This document shows positions 1-11,103 of a stretch of 64,000 nt of DNA, piece after piece. Below the pieces are notes generated by a model that saw only the letters and a list, made by a program, of their open reading frames with translations, was not told the DNA's origin and ran no database searches. Origin of the DNA: Paulinella micropora. Its lineage: Eukaryota; Cercozoa; Imbricatea; Euglyphida; Paulinellidae. Location of the stretch: contig WBZZ01001245.1 in the NCBI GenBank assembly GCA_019918135.1, positions 310,001 through 374,000 of the forward strand, written 5' to 3'. The position numbers were made by a program, and so were the translations under genes. Each line of letters opens with the position of its first letter. The stretch's first letter is position 1.

Positions 1-99
1 TTTTTCTTTTTGTTTCATGACTTTGCAATTTCTCCTCGACATCCATTGAGATATTGTCACTATTGTTGTGTTATTTTGCTCTATTGAGTTGCAAGGAGT

Positions 100-1104
100 T
101 TGTCTTGGTCCTGTGGCTGCTTAGGTACGAAAATAGAAGTCCAAGAGACTAAAGACCTGATCCAAGCTATTGTTAACACTATCCCACCCAAAAGAGTTCC
201 CAAGCCATCAAGTGATCGCGGAGGGGGGAGGAGAATTCCACCCTCCCCCCCCCAGCTCCGCCGTCTCAACACTCAGTCAGGGGTTTACGCCCACATCTTT
301 ATCGACTATTCCAACATTTTCATTGGAGCACAGCATCGCGAAGGCAAGATTGACCCCTCGATTCGTACCGATGTAACCAAGGTCGCGCGGGTCTTGCAAG
401 GCAATCTCAGGGATCCCATAGGCATGCGCGTGATTGGAGGCTCCATTCCGCGTGCGACAAGTCGGATATGGGACTTGTGGAGAGAAGCAAAGTACACCGT
501 ACATTTGTGCGAACGTTCAGCGAGCGGTGAGGTGTTTCTGGATGACATGCTGCACGGACAGGCCTTCTCTTGTATTCTCAAGTTCGCGAAACCCCAAACC
601 TTGATCTTGGCTACCGGGGACGGTAATGACAACGGTGGACGTACCACGTTTCCTGAGGTCGCAGCAGCCGCACTAAAAAGGGGATGGAATGTAATTGTGT
701 GGTCCTGGAAGCGCTCGTTGTCAAGTGTGTACAAGAAGCTAGAGCAAAAGTATAAAAAAACAATGTCAGTCCGGCTTCTAGATGATCACGCAAAGGAGAT
801 TGTGTTCCGCGCTACTCTGAAGGCTCGAGTGTACAAAGACGGCAAGAAATTGCAGCCTTCTCACCCGATTACCAAGGTAGAACCTGTAAAAAGCAAAGCT
901 CACGCGATTGCAAAGGTAGAACCTGTAGAAAGCGAAGATCCTGAGGATGAATGCTGCGTCTGCCTGGACCGCAAGCGGAACACAGCAGTGTTGCCGTGCG
1001 GGCATTTGTGTTTGTGTGATATCTGCACGAAGCGAGGTTCTTTTGATGTGTGCCCCGTATGCCGAGGCCCTGTGACCAGCACCATCAAAATCCTGGCAGT
1101 TTGA
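100..1104 (+). CDS. NYN-domain and RING-finger protein, 5' end incomplete
   Basis: The reading frame encodes about 334 residues. Residues about 63-225 look like a NYN (PIN-like RNase) domain, with an acidic start (IFIDYSNIF) and a second acidic block (ILATGDGNDNGGRTTFP). Residues about 285-325 form a C3HC4 RING finger (CCVCLDRK, LPCGHLCLCDIC, CPVCRGP). By family it would be a cytosolic protein joining RNA cleavage or binding with ubiquitin ligation. No in-frame ATG lies before the domain and an in-frame stop sits at 85-87, so an upstream exon is likely: an AG precedes the coding frame, as at a 3' splice site. The stop is at 1102-1104. This looks like a host gene, although NYN-RING genes often multiply in protist genomes. 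Confidence 0.75.
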   Translation: MSWSCGCLGTKIEVQETKDLIQAIVNTIPPKRVPKPSSDRGGGRRIPPSPPQLRRLNTQSGVYAHIFIDYSNIFIGAQHREGKIDPSIRTDVTKVARVLQGNLRDPIGMRVIGGSIPRATSRIWDLWREAKYTVHLCERSASGEVFLDDMLHGQAFSCILKFAKPQTLILATGDGNDNGGRTTFPEVAAAALKRGWNVIVWSWKRSLSSVYKKLEQKYKKTMSVRLLDDHAKEIVFRATLKARVYKDGKKLQPSHPITKVEPVKSKAHAIAKVEPVESEDPEDECCVCLDRKRNTAVLPCGHLCLCDICTKRGSFDVCPVCRGPVTSTIKILAV

Positions 1105-2298
1105 TATTACTTACTGATTAACACTTTCTTTTTGCTGTACACGATTCTTTAAGAATTGTCGGAGAGATGATCGAAAAAATGATAAACTTTGTTGACACTA
1201 CATACAGTCTTTGAAAACTGTAATTAAAAATTGAATTTTCCAAAAGAGTCAATAAATGAAGTGATGATACTACTGTCGTCTAATCATGATTGACTTCACC
1301 GTCTTTAATTTTGTAAGTAAATGAATAAATAAATAGATAAATAGGATCACTGAAGTATCAGACTGAGCACCTTAACGACCGGCCAAAACCTTTACCGTTG
1401 ATAAGTCACTCTTTTTTATCAGTTCATTAGATTCTCCTCTGCACGACGTTTCGACTTCACTAACCGTCCTAGTTTTCGATCAGAAACGATTTGTAACGAC
1501 ACTTAGTCGTCACTCAACTGGAGAGGGGCAGACCAAGCATAAGAGTCAAGTAACGACAAGTCGGACGACACTCAATGCCAATATGTATTGTGCGGGCCGG
1601 CCGACAATCCCTTTTCCCCCTTGGGGGGAAGCCGCCGTAAGCGGTCGACCCCCACGCCGAAGACTGACTCCTCATTCGAAGGCGCTCTCGACCGACCGAC
1701 ACATGACATAAGGTCCGGCTGTCGAATAAGTAAAAATAATTTGTCCACGTCCAGTGCGAGTCTCATCAGTGAGAACTCGTGCCCCCGAGCTCCAGCTCTT
1801 CCTTTCACTAGCATCGGATATATATATGCCATCTCTTGATCCTCCCCCGCTCAGTCGAAAGCTTAGAAAAAGTAGCTGATGATACGTAGGCGACATCAGA
1901 CTCCGACTGTGACTCCATTGCAATCTACATAACGTCACCTCACGTTTTGGCTCGCTTCCGCTGTCTTCCACTACACTTGTTCTCTTCTGTTGCGATCGGC
2001 GCTTGTTTCGGTCTCCTCTTTTTTGCCGCAACTTCCTTATCACACTTCGGTGCACCCGGCCCACTGGCACAAGTAAAAATGATATGCACGCACTCTGGAC
2101 CTCGTCCCATATGCGAAGCGGAATCCTACGTTCCTCCGTCAGATCCGAAACTGCATATCTAGAAATACTCTCGGCATCACTTGCACAGTCTAATCTGTGA
2201 AATCCTCGTCGTCTTTCTCGATTGACGCATCCCATTGTTCCAAGCCTTCCCCGTCTCGAAACACTGGTGCAAAGATCCTATCCCGCGTAAGCTCGACC
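1105..2298. other. Host intergenic DNA, no gene recognised
   Basis: The stretch has only short overlapping frames on both strands with no recognisable domain. Short motifs around TAACGAC recur at about 1373, 1494 and 1551. Its place beyond the 3' end of the minus-strand retrotransposon remnant would suit a degraded LTR, but I cannot find a matching second LTR. Confidence 0.4.
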
Positions 2299-2577
2299 TC
2301 ACTTTTGCTTCTCCAAAACTGCATCATCGGTTGGTGCTAACCCCAACGCAGCTCGTACCCGTGTTTTGGGCTGTACATACGTAACTTGCATTAAAAAGAA
2401 ATGATCGAAATCCTTATCCATAACCGTATTCTCATGCGGTCGACATAGATATAATTTATCTACCTGCCATTCGATCTTAGCCACATCTTTGCCTGCTATC
2501 CACTGCTTCTTCCACTGTGTGACACCGTACCCTTACGTTCCTGTACCGCTTCCGTCAGCTTAAGGATAACATCCTCT

Positions 2578-4266
2578 TTATCCTTTACATCCGATGATGC
2601 GTTGTCGTCCCGACCGCATGCTTCGCTTCCACTTTGCTTTCATCTTGCTGCTTCCGCAACGCCTCCTCACGCTCCTTACGTGTAAGCAATGATGGCCGCG
2701 CGGCTGCCTAAACGCCGGTGCAATGCGTCTTAACGCTTGCTCCTCGTTCTCGTCCTCCAGCAAATAAGGACTAAACTTAGCCAAACGCCGCACATGAACA
2801 ATCTGTTCCCTTCCTCGTGCCCCCGTAGGCGCTATCTTATAATTGCACGCACCCGTCTGCCGTACAATCTTAAATGGCCCATGGCACTTATTGTAGAACT
2901 TGACCGATACCCCCTTCGGTACCGTTGGAACATATAACAAGACCGTATCCCCTTCCTTATACTCTACATGAGAGTATTTGCCTAATTCCTGTTCCCGCTG
3001 AACTTCTCTCAGCGTCTCCCGACACTTCTCGATCGCACTACGAGCTTCTGCAATGGCTCATAATCGAACTCCCAACAGCTCGCACGGCTCCCACTTGTCG
3101 GGTGGAAACAACAGTTCCGTTGGTGTGTATACTACCTGATGCGGGCTCACACCCCGCGCATGCCCCCCTAACGACGCTGAGGCCAAATTGTTAACAGCGA
3201 ACGTGAACATAGGCACAACGTATATCCAATTGAGCTGACTATTTTTGCAATAGGTCTTCAACGCTGCCTTTAGCGTCCTATGCACTCGCTCAATTTTCCA
3301 GTTGGTCATTGGGTTAAAAGCAGTCACATACTGCCAATCAAACCCAAGGAACTTGGCAATCCTTTTCGAAACCTCATTCGCAAAACCTGTAACTGTCCGA
3401 GATGATCCTTCTCGGGATCCCTATGCGGCCAAACACCCGATCAATCAATGCCGCCGCTGTAACCTCCGCGGTTACATCCGTAACAGGAACAGTGATAACG
3501 TAATTGGATGTTCGATCAATCACTGTTAGCAGATATTTGAATTTCCCGCTCCCGCCTCCACGAAAGGACCAACATGATCGATATGCAAAGTATCGAAGAT
3601 GTCCAAGGTGATATCATACTCACCCTTGAGTCCCAAATTCGGTTTATACGGAAGCTTTGCCATCTGACAGTGAGGGCAACCTTTGACAAATTCCTTAACC
3701 CTTTCTCCTAGGTTATCCCACTGGGATAACTATAGTGAATCTTCCACCACCAACGGGGTCTTCAAGACCTCCTTAATAGCCTTGACCACCTTAGGAAAAA
3801 ATAGTTTATCATCCCAGTGACTCTTCAGGAAAGCCTCCACAATATGCTTAGGCTGTTTGACCGGCAGCTTATGTTGGGTAACATTCCATACCACATGTGA
3901 CATTGTGGTAGAATGCACGTCGATATAGACATGTTGATCACCAGCATCCTCCATGCCCGCGATCTTACCCCGCAGCAATTCCTCTCTTGCTGCATAGAGG
4001 TGTTCCAACCTCTCCTCTATCACGGTCAATACCGCCTCATCCTCTGCGGAATCCCTACACACCACATTCGCGATCCTCATATCGCGTGGGTTCGTATAGG
4101 CCCAGCCAGAGGTTGTGGCAATGACATATTCCGTCTCCCGATCCGTGTCGTCAGAACTGTCACCGACCACCCTCAAGTCCTCAGAATCCCCCGACTCTAC
4201 TGTGCATACATGAAAGAACGAGGCTGTGACAGGCTCCTGAATGTGGGGAGTGACCTTAGGCTCCAC
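2578..4266 (-). pseudogene. Retrotransposon integrase remnant
   Basis: On the minus strand the region runs from a pol linker (4266-3730), through a zinc-binding HHCC region with CPHCQMAKLP near 3680, to a DDE integrase core beginning with LHIDHVGPF near 3590 and DRTSNYVITVPV near 3520. A further block around 3058-3327 has the usual integrase context (NPMTNWKIERVHRTLK). A C-terminal module at 2578-2940 resembles the Gypsy integrase tail. Several frameshifts and stops separate these parts, so no active enzyme is made. Confidence 0.65.
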
Positions 4267-4534
4267 CCTCCACGGACACCACCCTTGTCCTCTCCCAGTC
4301 GGCGCTCACGACTGACGTGACACTCACATTCACAATGTGTGCTCCAGCACACCGGCTACCTCGCCGTAAAGGTTCATACGGTACTACATCGTACCGGGGA
4401 GCCACCTCGGATCCACCGTACTGCACCACGTTCAGATCGGTACAGATCCGAGCGTTCATCCGCTTCACGCTCCTCAGCCCCAACAGGAGACCACCAGCAA
4501 AGGCTGGGACGACCCAAAATCTGTGAGAGAAAGA

Positions 4535-5014
4535 CTATCCGTCCTTCAAAAGGAAGGTAAGCATGACTGATCCGGATACCACTGTCATGCCGCCCACTCC
4601 CTTCACTCTTCCTCGACACGGCCTAAACCAGTGCTTGAACCATGGCTCTCTGCCCCACAGTTCAATAAAGTCTTTACCAAGCACATTCAGAGATGCAATT
4701 GTATCATTTCCGACAATGCATTCCTCCTGTACATCTTCAATAAAAATTTTAGTGAAAAGCAAAGGTAATTCAGCTTTCCCCGGGTCACACCCGTCCGCCG
4801 ACAGTGCTTCGTAATCACCAAAATATTTATCCTTCAGCGCGTTTGCCGCGACAACATTATCAAGGTCCGTACCTCTATTCATCACTGGACGCAGAGTGTC
4901 CCTGTGACTATCAAGGTCCTCAACCTTTATATCCTGCCTATCCTGGCCCTCCGAGGCCAACCCTAACGTCGGTCCCTGCGCGAGTCCTATCATCACATGA
5001 CAAGTCATGAGCAA
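4535..5014 (-). pseudogene. Possible retropepsin region of the retrotransposon
   Basis: The minus-strand frame holds a hydrophobic-acidic segment ending in ECIVGNDTIASLNVLGKDF, which resembles the active-site strand of a retroviral-type aspartic protease. The canonical D-T/S-G triad is not clearly present, so it is either diverged or inactivated. Its position between the Gag-like region and the integrase supports the call. Confidence 0.3.
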
Positions 5015-5083
5015 CCTCGTCGCCTCCGTGGCCGACAGGCAACTCGCCCGACTTATCCCCCGTCCCGAGTTCCGAGTCAGGCA

Positions 5084-5809
5084 CTAGTTGTCTCCCGCAT
5101 TAGTTGCTCCCAAGCCCGCAGTTCCTGAGCCTTGCCCTGCACACCCATCAGAGTGTCCAACAGCGTTATCCCAAACGCCATACCCTGAGCTGCTGTTGCG
5201 ACTGCAACTGCATTCCCGGCGATCCTTGATTCCCCCCCCGTTCCCCCGAAGGTTGAAAAGGTGGATGTGTAACAAATGGCGGTGGGATATACGAGTGCAC
5301 CTGCTGCTGTGGTGCATAGTACTGCTGCACTGATTGCCCGTACCCCATCGGCACCTGTTGTACCGGCATCTGACTGGTATAATAAACACCAGTGCCTCCC
5401 GCCGCCGACTGCAATTGGATTGGGGGAAAGTTTCCCTGACCCCCCCCCCCCCCCCGTAAGCATTTGCACCAGCATAAGGGGTATTTCCCATACCAGCACC
5501 CTCCTGTAGGTACCGATTTGCGTTGATACGCTCCCTCGACCTTGATCGTTCAAGATCCCGATCTCGCGGCGGTGACCGTACACGCTCCCTCGATCTCCGA
5601 CGCTCTCGATTGTAGACTCCCCTGTTACTATCTTGACGAGATCTACCTCCCAATCCTCGATCGTTGCGGCCACCATCGCTTCGACGACCCCGAGATCGTG
5701 AACGGCTGCGTCGGTCAGCCGACCTTGCTCGCCCTCGACGATCACCTGAGCTCGCCGCTATTCCCCTGTATTCCCAAGACGGATCCTCCATGGTGTGCCC
5801 CCACTTCAC
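5084..5809 (-). pseudogene. Gag-like Arg/Ser-rich retrotransposon ORF
   Basis: An open frame of 241 codons begins with a strongly basic region of repeated SRSRGRR and RRRSRERVRS type motifs (residues about 25-90), followed by Gly/Tyr-rich sequence. Such nucleic-acid-binding composition suits the nucleocapsid part of a Gag polyprotein. A homopolymeric C tract at 5442-5455 is a likely indel site. The call rests on composition and on the integrase downstream; no CCHC knuckle is visible. Confidence 0.4.
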
Positions 5810-5992
5810 AGGGTCGTCCCTTCCAAACGAGACCGGTGCATCCCTCGGAGTCGAATTGATTTGGTTTCAGACGATGTAATTTTCCCACTCACCTTTCTTG
5901 TAAGGTTCCTCCCCTGGATCCGTCACACCCTTTCATCTCATATGCCTTCTTATCTCGCTTAAGAAGGTTGCTGAGCTCCTCCTTGTACTTGC
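5810..5992. other. Host flank adjoining the provirus
   Basis: No gene is seen. The sequence up to 5992 shows no match to the viral subterminal repeat, so the provirus boundary lies at 5992/5993, where the terminal palindrome begins. The other boundary of the insertion is not visible in the window, so a target-site duplication cannot be tested. Confidence 0.6.
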
Positions 5993-6111
5993 CACACTAA
6001 GAGAGATTTAGACGAAATAACGACAAAAACACCATTTTATTTCATAAAATTGTATATAAACTTCGTTTATATGGTTTTTGTCGTTATTTCGTCTAAATCT
6101 CTCTTAGTGTG
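5993..6111. repeat. Left terminal palindrome with two inner hairpins
   Basis: Two 38-base arms, 5993-6030 and 6074-6111, are exact reverse complements. The 43 bases between them hold two further hairpins: ATTTTAT-TTC-ATAAAAT, then ATATAAAC-TTC-GTTTATAT. Folded, one strand would give a long stem with two side hairpins, the T shape known from parvovirus ends. The palindrome abuts host DNA on its left. It is the likely viral telomere and substrate of the element's own recombinase. Confidence 0.85.
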
Positions 6112-6466
6112 CTTAGTTTGTCGTTTTATTTGTAAAACAAGGGTATGCTTTGTGCTTCCTGTGTCTGTTTTTCTGTCATCCTGTGTGCGTTTTATTCTTT
6201 TTTAGTGCTTGTATTTGATACATGAATGGACAAGTTTGAATACATAAATGATTATCACCCCCTAATGGGGGGGGGGGGGGCAGACACTCACGAAGTGAGT
6301 GGCGGGGGGTAGTAATAGCCACGGAAGCCAAATGGGGGAAACATACAAAAGAAAAATAAATTTGCTTTTGCTTTTTCTCCTTGGACGATCGGCAAAAAAA
6401 AAAATCCTTTTTGACCAAAATTGGTGGCACTGGCTCAGCCATAACGATATTATTTTACCAATGCGA

Positions 6467-6785
6467 TCAAAATTGAAGGGATCTTAAATATTCCACATTA
6501 GGATCCGGGGCTTTCTCTATCTGCTTAAGGTATTCTTCCTTGTATTTATCTATTATTTTCTTATTAATTTCTCTGTATTTTTTTTCGCTCTTGGATCTTA
6601 TCCTTATTTTTCTTATAGTATTCCCCTCGTTGTTTATTTATCTTATCCTTATTTGCTTCTCTATATTTCCTTTGATGCTCTTTAATTTTCTCCTTATTAT
6701 TTTCCACATACTTTGCTCTATATCGTTGCTTCTTTGGATCAGGGCGGTTGAACACGGCCTTTATTTCTTCTATGGTAGAACTCAT
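6467..6785 (-). pseudogene. Lys-rich NKDKI-repeat protein in the left TIR, frameshifted
   Basis: The frame starts MSSTIEEIKAVFNRPDP and continues as a basic, probably helical array of repeats of the type NKEKIKEHQRKYRE. The ATG frame stops after 73 codons, but reading on after a slip in an A8 run gives a further repeat and a C-terminal tail ending at 6467, about 105 residues in all. Similar Lys-rich repeats follow GIY-YIG domains in giant viruses and their satellites and are presumably nucleic-acid binding. The identical slip occurs in the other TIR. Confidence 0.6.
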
Positions 6786-7282
6786 TATATATACGATGTA
6801 TAGTAATACTTAATATATAATTCAATGAGTTGAATATAAGAGCAGGCGCGTGATATATAAGAGCAGGTGAGTGTGATTGTCTTCTCCTATTTGTGTCCAA
6901 CCCCATGGTTGGCCGTGTCCAAGTAGGTTTTTTGAAGGTTGGACACTTTTTAGTTATTAAATTTCAATATGTATTATATTATTCTTCTTCCTATTAACTA
7001 TTTTTTATATTGTCTAACCTGGCCAACCTTTTATTAAGAAATAGAAAATATTTGTTCCTCTCCCCTTTTAATGTGATAAGGAAAATAAAGTTTCTGGCCG
7101 GGGATATTGGCCACGGACAATTTGGCCTTCATTAATACTAACACGAGTTTGGCTCAATCGGTTGCTTGTTATTAATCTTAGTCGGCCAAGTGGAACAAAC
7201 AACATTTAAGAAGAATATCGCGATTAATTTGGATTTATGATTTAAAATAATTAAAATAATATAATTATATATAAGAATTATA

Positions 7283-7510
7283 ATGCAGAGGACACCTCAA
7301 TTCACTAAGCAAGAAGTAGTTCAACGGAGAAGGGAAAGGGCGAAAGCATTTTTGAATGCTCATCCTGATAAGAATAGGGCAAATGCGAAGGCATACTATT
7401 ATAAGAACCAAGAGAGGATAAAATTATTGCGGAAGGAGAAATACGAAAAACAAAAGACAGAATTGCTTGAATTAAGGGCTTTTCGTAATAATGTATTAAA
7501 CAATATATAA
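7283..7510 (+). CDS. Small basic protein, KEKYEKQK type
   Basis: A 75-codon ORF begins just inside the left TIR, with the ATG preceded by an AT-rich TATATA-like stretch. The product is strongly basic and helical, with the Lys/Glu/Tyr pattern of the TIR ORF (AKAYYYKNQERIKLLRKEKY). No catalytic motif is present. It is intact, unlike most genes of this provirus. I infer nucleic-acid binding from composition only. Confidence 0.55.
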   Translation: MQRTPQFTKQEVVQRRRERAKAFLNAHPDKNRANAKAYYYKNQERIKLLRKEKYEKQKTELLELRAFRNNVLNNI

Positions 7511-7551
7511 TTTATTTTATATATAAAAAAATATATACTATTATATAAACC

Positions 7552-8069
7552 ATGGATACCTCTCACAGCCGATCGTATTGGACATATAAAGACTTACAAC
7601 TCCATTTGGATTTCGTGAATGGAAATTATTTTCTAAATCTAGTCAATGCAGTTTCATTTATATCACCCGATGGAAAGTGGAACACGGACGACTGGAAACT
7701 TGTGAAAAGTATAGAAAAAGGGGAAGAACAATATTGTTTTTGCTCACACGAGATTACAAAGAATTACATCATTAAAAATGTAAAAAAAAAAACTGGAATG
7801 AAATGGTGCTGGGCTCTGAATGCATCAAACGATTTAAGAACGATAAAATAAACGAAGACCTGTCGTTGCTTATTCGCACCCTTGACAATCCGAACATTAA
7901 ATTTTGTTGTTGTTGTAATAGCAACAGGGCGATTCCAAAAGAGATTGTAGAAAAGTATCCAAACAGGGACAGGTATTATCACAAGACCTGCCTCATAAAT
8001 AGATTAAAGTATTGCGAACTTTGCGGACAATACAAAGGATTTAGTAAATGCGGGTGCTTGAATAAGTAA
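7552..8069 (+). pseudogene. Cys-rich zinc-binding protein, frameshifted
   Basis: The first frame (7552-7851) ends with YCFCSHEITKNYIIKN and the second (from about 7790) continues with GSECIKRF, then a Cys-rich tail (CCCCNSN, CELCGQYKGFSKCGC). Together they form one protein of about 170 residues with the pattern C-x-C-x-H ... G-x-E-C-I, typical of small zinc proteins in giant viruses and their satellites. The break is at an A10 run near 7785, so it is either a real homopolymer mutation or a base-calling error. Function unknown. Confidence 0.6.
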
Positions 8070-8204
8070 AATAAGAATTTTTTTTTTCATAACGATATAT
8101 AAAAAATTATAATTACATATTAAAGACTATGACATACATGGTTATACGGATATATAGAATAATTAATTTATTTTTATAAAAAAAGATCAGAGCGACTATA
8201 TAAC

Positions 8205-10637
8205 GTGACCGCACCGACACCGACCAATGAGCAATGGTATTGGAAACAAGAAGAAGCACTGAGAGATAAACCACAGGATGCGATCCTTATTAAGTGGGGG
8301 AACAAACAATTCACCACTATGCTATGCCAAGAGGATTTCGTTGAATTGATTGAAAAAACACCCGATGAACAAAAGCAATACTATGAAGTATTGATGGAAA
8401 ACAAACCCCAACGAATGTTTGCCGATATCGATGATGATGAATTATCAATCTCACGAGAAAAAATGTATGAGCGGTGGAACACACTTATGGAAAATGTATT
8501 TGCTAATGTAGGCTTATCCAAAAAAAGCCAAATACTTGGACGCGAGCAAGAATGGTAAAATGTCGTGCCATTTTTCTTACGATAACGGCTTGGTATTTGA
8601 AAACTGCGAAACACAAAAAGAGTTTTGGAAGTATGTGGAAGTGGTGATTGAAAAAGATTACCCTGATCTCTGTTTCACATTTGAACGAGCCGACAAGAAT
8701 ATTGAGTTGCGAACCATACTTGATATTTCTGTGTATAACAAAAACAGGGCTTTCCGCACTATCTACTCTCATAAAGACGGCAGCGATCGTGTTTTGCTTC
8801 CGTATTCATACACACCAAAAACAAACACCTTGAAATTGATACAAGATGTAGAAATAGACGATTATCTGATTATACGACCCGATGATGATACATTTTACAA
8901 TATCAAAATTCCCGAATATACAACTTTGAAGCGATATCAACATTTAACATTCGAGGAAATACGCGAAATTATACTCAGCAAAATACCAAATGTAGAAATT
9001 GTTGAAATAAAGCAGAGAATGTTTGTTTTAAAAAACCATAGGGACGCGAGTATGTATTATAAACAGGGAAGAAAATAAAAGCGATAATTGCTACGTGGTA
9101 TGGCGAAGAGACGGGTTGTATTTCTACTGCCACGATAGTAACTGCGAGGGTAAAGGCATGAAAATTTATGAACTATCGCCCCATATTGTCCGCAATATCA
9201 ACACGATTGATGACCTACGTGCCAGTGAATGTAATAATTTGGAAAAATTCAAGGAGTTGCTAGATACTGCTTTGGCTTGGATGAATGAATCATACACTTT
9301 TGCTAACTTGGCAAAGCCAACCATAATTGAAAAATATGTTGATTCCAAAAACAAAAAGGTATTCCGCTACAAGACGGAATCAGCAATGGAATCATTGTTC
9401 AAAAACAAAAGAGTAAAACCAACTTATCAAAGGAGGACTGGATAGCGCTAGGTAAAAACCCCGCCAAATTGAATGTTGTTGATTTGTATAAAATATGGAC
9501 TACACACCCGAAAAGACGCGAAGTGAATGACGTGATCTTTGACCCCAAGGCATATTTTGATAACGACAAACAAGGGTTTTATAACTTGTTTAAGGGTTTT
9601 GAAATTCCAGCGGACACATTAGAAGACGTAAAATCATTCACGGCAGAAGAAGAAAAAAATGAAGCATTCTTTCAACATATCTTAAACAGATGGTGCGGGG
9701 GAAGGCAGGACATATATATAAAGGTGCTTGATATATGTTTGCGAGCATTTACCAAAAGCAGTGGCAAAAACAACATTTATCATTAGTTTTGACGAGCACT
9801 GAACGAGCAGGAAAGGGTATTATTCTTGCAATATTCAAAGACATAATAGGTGCCGATTATTACTTCCAGCCGTCCGATGTTAAAGAAATATTGGGCGATT
9901 TCAATGCACAACTCGCAAAAGCAATCGTAGTATTTATGGACGAAATGGTCTGGGGTGGCGACAAGGAACGAGCGGGAATAATTAAGAAACTTGTATCAGA
10001 AAACACACTCACTCTTAAACAAAAATATTTACCAAATCTAACATTAGAAAATATGTTATTTCTAGTCCTTGCTTCAAATGAAGAATGGGTAGTGCCAGCA
10101 GGCACAACAGAACAACGATGGCTAGTCCTTGATGTTTCTGATGAACTGGCACTTATGAAAACAGACGAAAAGAGAAAAGTGATTACGGATATTAGATCTA
10201 TTGACAGGCAACGACTGGCGAAGTTTCTTCTTGAACGAGACCTAAGCGATTTTAACGACCGCGAAACAATCATTACCAAGGGTCTGCGAGAACAAAAAGT
10301 AAAATCCCTTTCAAAGTTGAGAAAATGGTGGTTGGATTGCTTAAACTTGGGATATATTACAAATGAATTTCCAGAAATTCATTTTGGTAAGGAAGTTTCA
10401 AAAGAAACATTGTATGATGTGTATAAAGCAACCGCTAATGATCCGCACACTTCACGGGCCAGTTTCTGGACTAGTCTTAGAAAACTGATGCCAAATATGG
10501 TAGAAAAGGAGAAAACAATGGAAGAGGGTATAAGAATTAGATACGTAGATTTACCAACCTTACAAGAATGCAAAAATCAATGGAAGGTTATTTACGGCGA
10601 TAATGAATGGGCTTTTGACGACGACGACGATGAATAA
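8205..10637 (+). pseudogene. Primase (AEP) and SF3 helicase fusion, broken by four frameshifts
   Basis: Five overlapping frames on one strand together make a primase-helicase of about 800 residues. The first piece has the AEP metal motif FADIDDDEL, the second SCHFSY (H motif) and ILDISVYNKNRAFR (third motif), the third a Cys pair (CHDSNC). The last piece, 9735-10637, is a D5/SF3-type helicase with Walker A ERAGKG, Walker B-like VVFMDEMVW and sensor LASNEEW. Such fusions replicate virophage and polinton-like genomes. Frame changes lie near 8540, 9080, 9450 and 9760. The start is also damaged: the first frame opens with GTG. Not functional. Confidence 0.85.
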
Positions 10638-10680
10638 ATAATATCAAACAGATTTTTTTTTTGTTATGCTTATATATAAC

Positions 10681-11103
10681 ATGGCAACCAAAAAAGACTA
10701 TCTAAGCCAAATAGAAAAATGGACTCATTTAAGTAGCGATATAAAACTACCAACAAGCAAATCACTTAAACCTGACATCGTCGCATTTTATGAAAAATAC
10801 CGATCCGAACAAAATCAAGAGGTTGATAATGTTGAAGTTTTATTGCCTTCCGTTGATACATTGAAGAAGGTCGTTTTTGATAATGAACCAGAAACAACGG
10901 AAGAATTTACACCCTTGAAAGAAAGTGATTTGAAGGACTTCAACGGAGTTAAAGATGCGACCTTCGGTCAGCAAACTGGTATCACTGAAATCAAAACTAA
11001 TGTGGGAGAAGAACTGGCGAAAAAAGAAATGCCAGTTTTAGAGGCATCCACACCAACGAAGGAAAAGAAAACACCGATTAAAGCAAAGCGAAATCCTGGG
11101 TGA
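10681..11103 (+). CDS. Hypothetical protein after the helicase
   Basis: From the ATG at 10681 the product is about 140 residues, charged and apparently disordered towards its end (EKKTPIKAKRNPG). A TATATA-like run directly precedes the ATG. The frame ends in a short repeat region (copies of GGTGATGGTATTGATTT at 11100-11210) that also encodes a Pro/Ser repeat on the other strand. I do not recognise the family. It may be shortened, because the repeats continue past the stop. Confidence 0.45.
   Translation: MATKKDYLSQIEKWTHLSSDIKLPTSKSLKPDIVAFYEKYRSEQNQEVDNVEVLLPSVDTLKKVVFDNEPETTEEFTPLKESDLKDFNGVKDATFGQQTGITEIKTNVGEELAKKEMPVLEASTPTKEKKTPIKAKRNPG

Larger units (their letters stand above)
2299..5809 (-). 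mobile_element. Degraded LTR retrotransposon (Ty3/Gypsy-like)
   Basis: Reading right to left on the minus strand there is a basic, Arg/Ser-rich Gag-like region, a possible retropepsin region, and an integrase with a C-terminal chromatin- or DNA-binding tail. The order Gag, protease, integrase fits a Gypsy-type element. Reverse transcriptase and RNase H are not recognisable, so the pol gene is probably internally deleted. Frames are broken many times, so the copy is dead. I did not identify both LTRs or a primer-binding site. Confidence 0.6.
5993..7258 (+). repeat. Left terminal inverted repeat of provirus copy 1
   Basis: This matches the reverse complement of 27301-28555 nearly base for base; position p on the left pairs with about 34559 minus p. 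It contains the terminal palindrome, a G-tract beside a small hairpin (ACTCAC, GAA loop, GTGAGT near 6288-6302), and the Lys-rich repeat ORF. The inner boundary is about 7258, where the two arms diverge. Confidence 0.9.

Noticed and set aside
1672..2235. 187-codon minus-strand frame
   Set aside because: No domain, overlapping frames on both strands, and a composition like the surrounding non-coding DNA.
7552..10637. Sequencing error as the only cause of the provirus frameshifts
   Set aside because: Some breaks lie in A-runs, but others do not, several are point stops, and the 32 kb element in the same assembly has open frames over 1000 codons.
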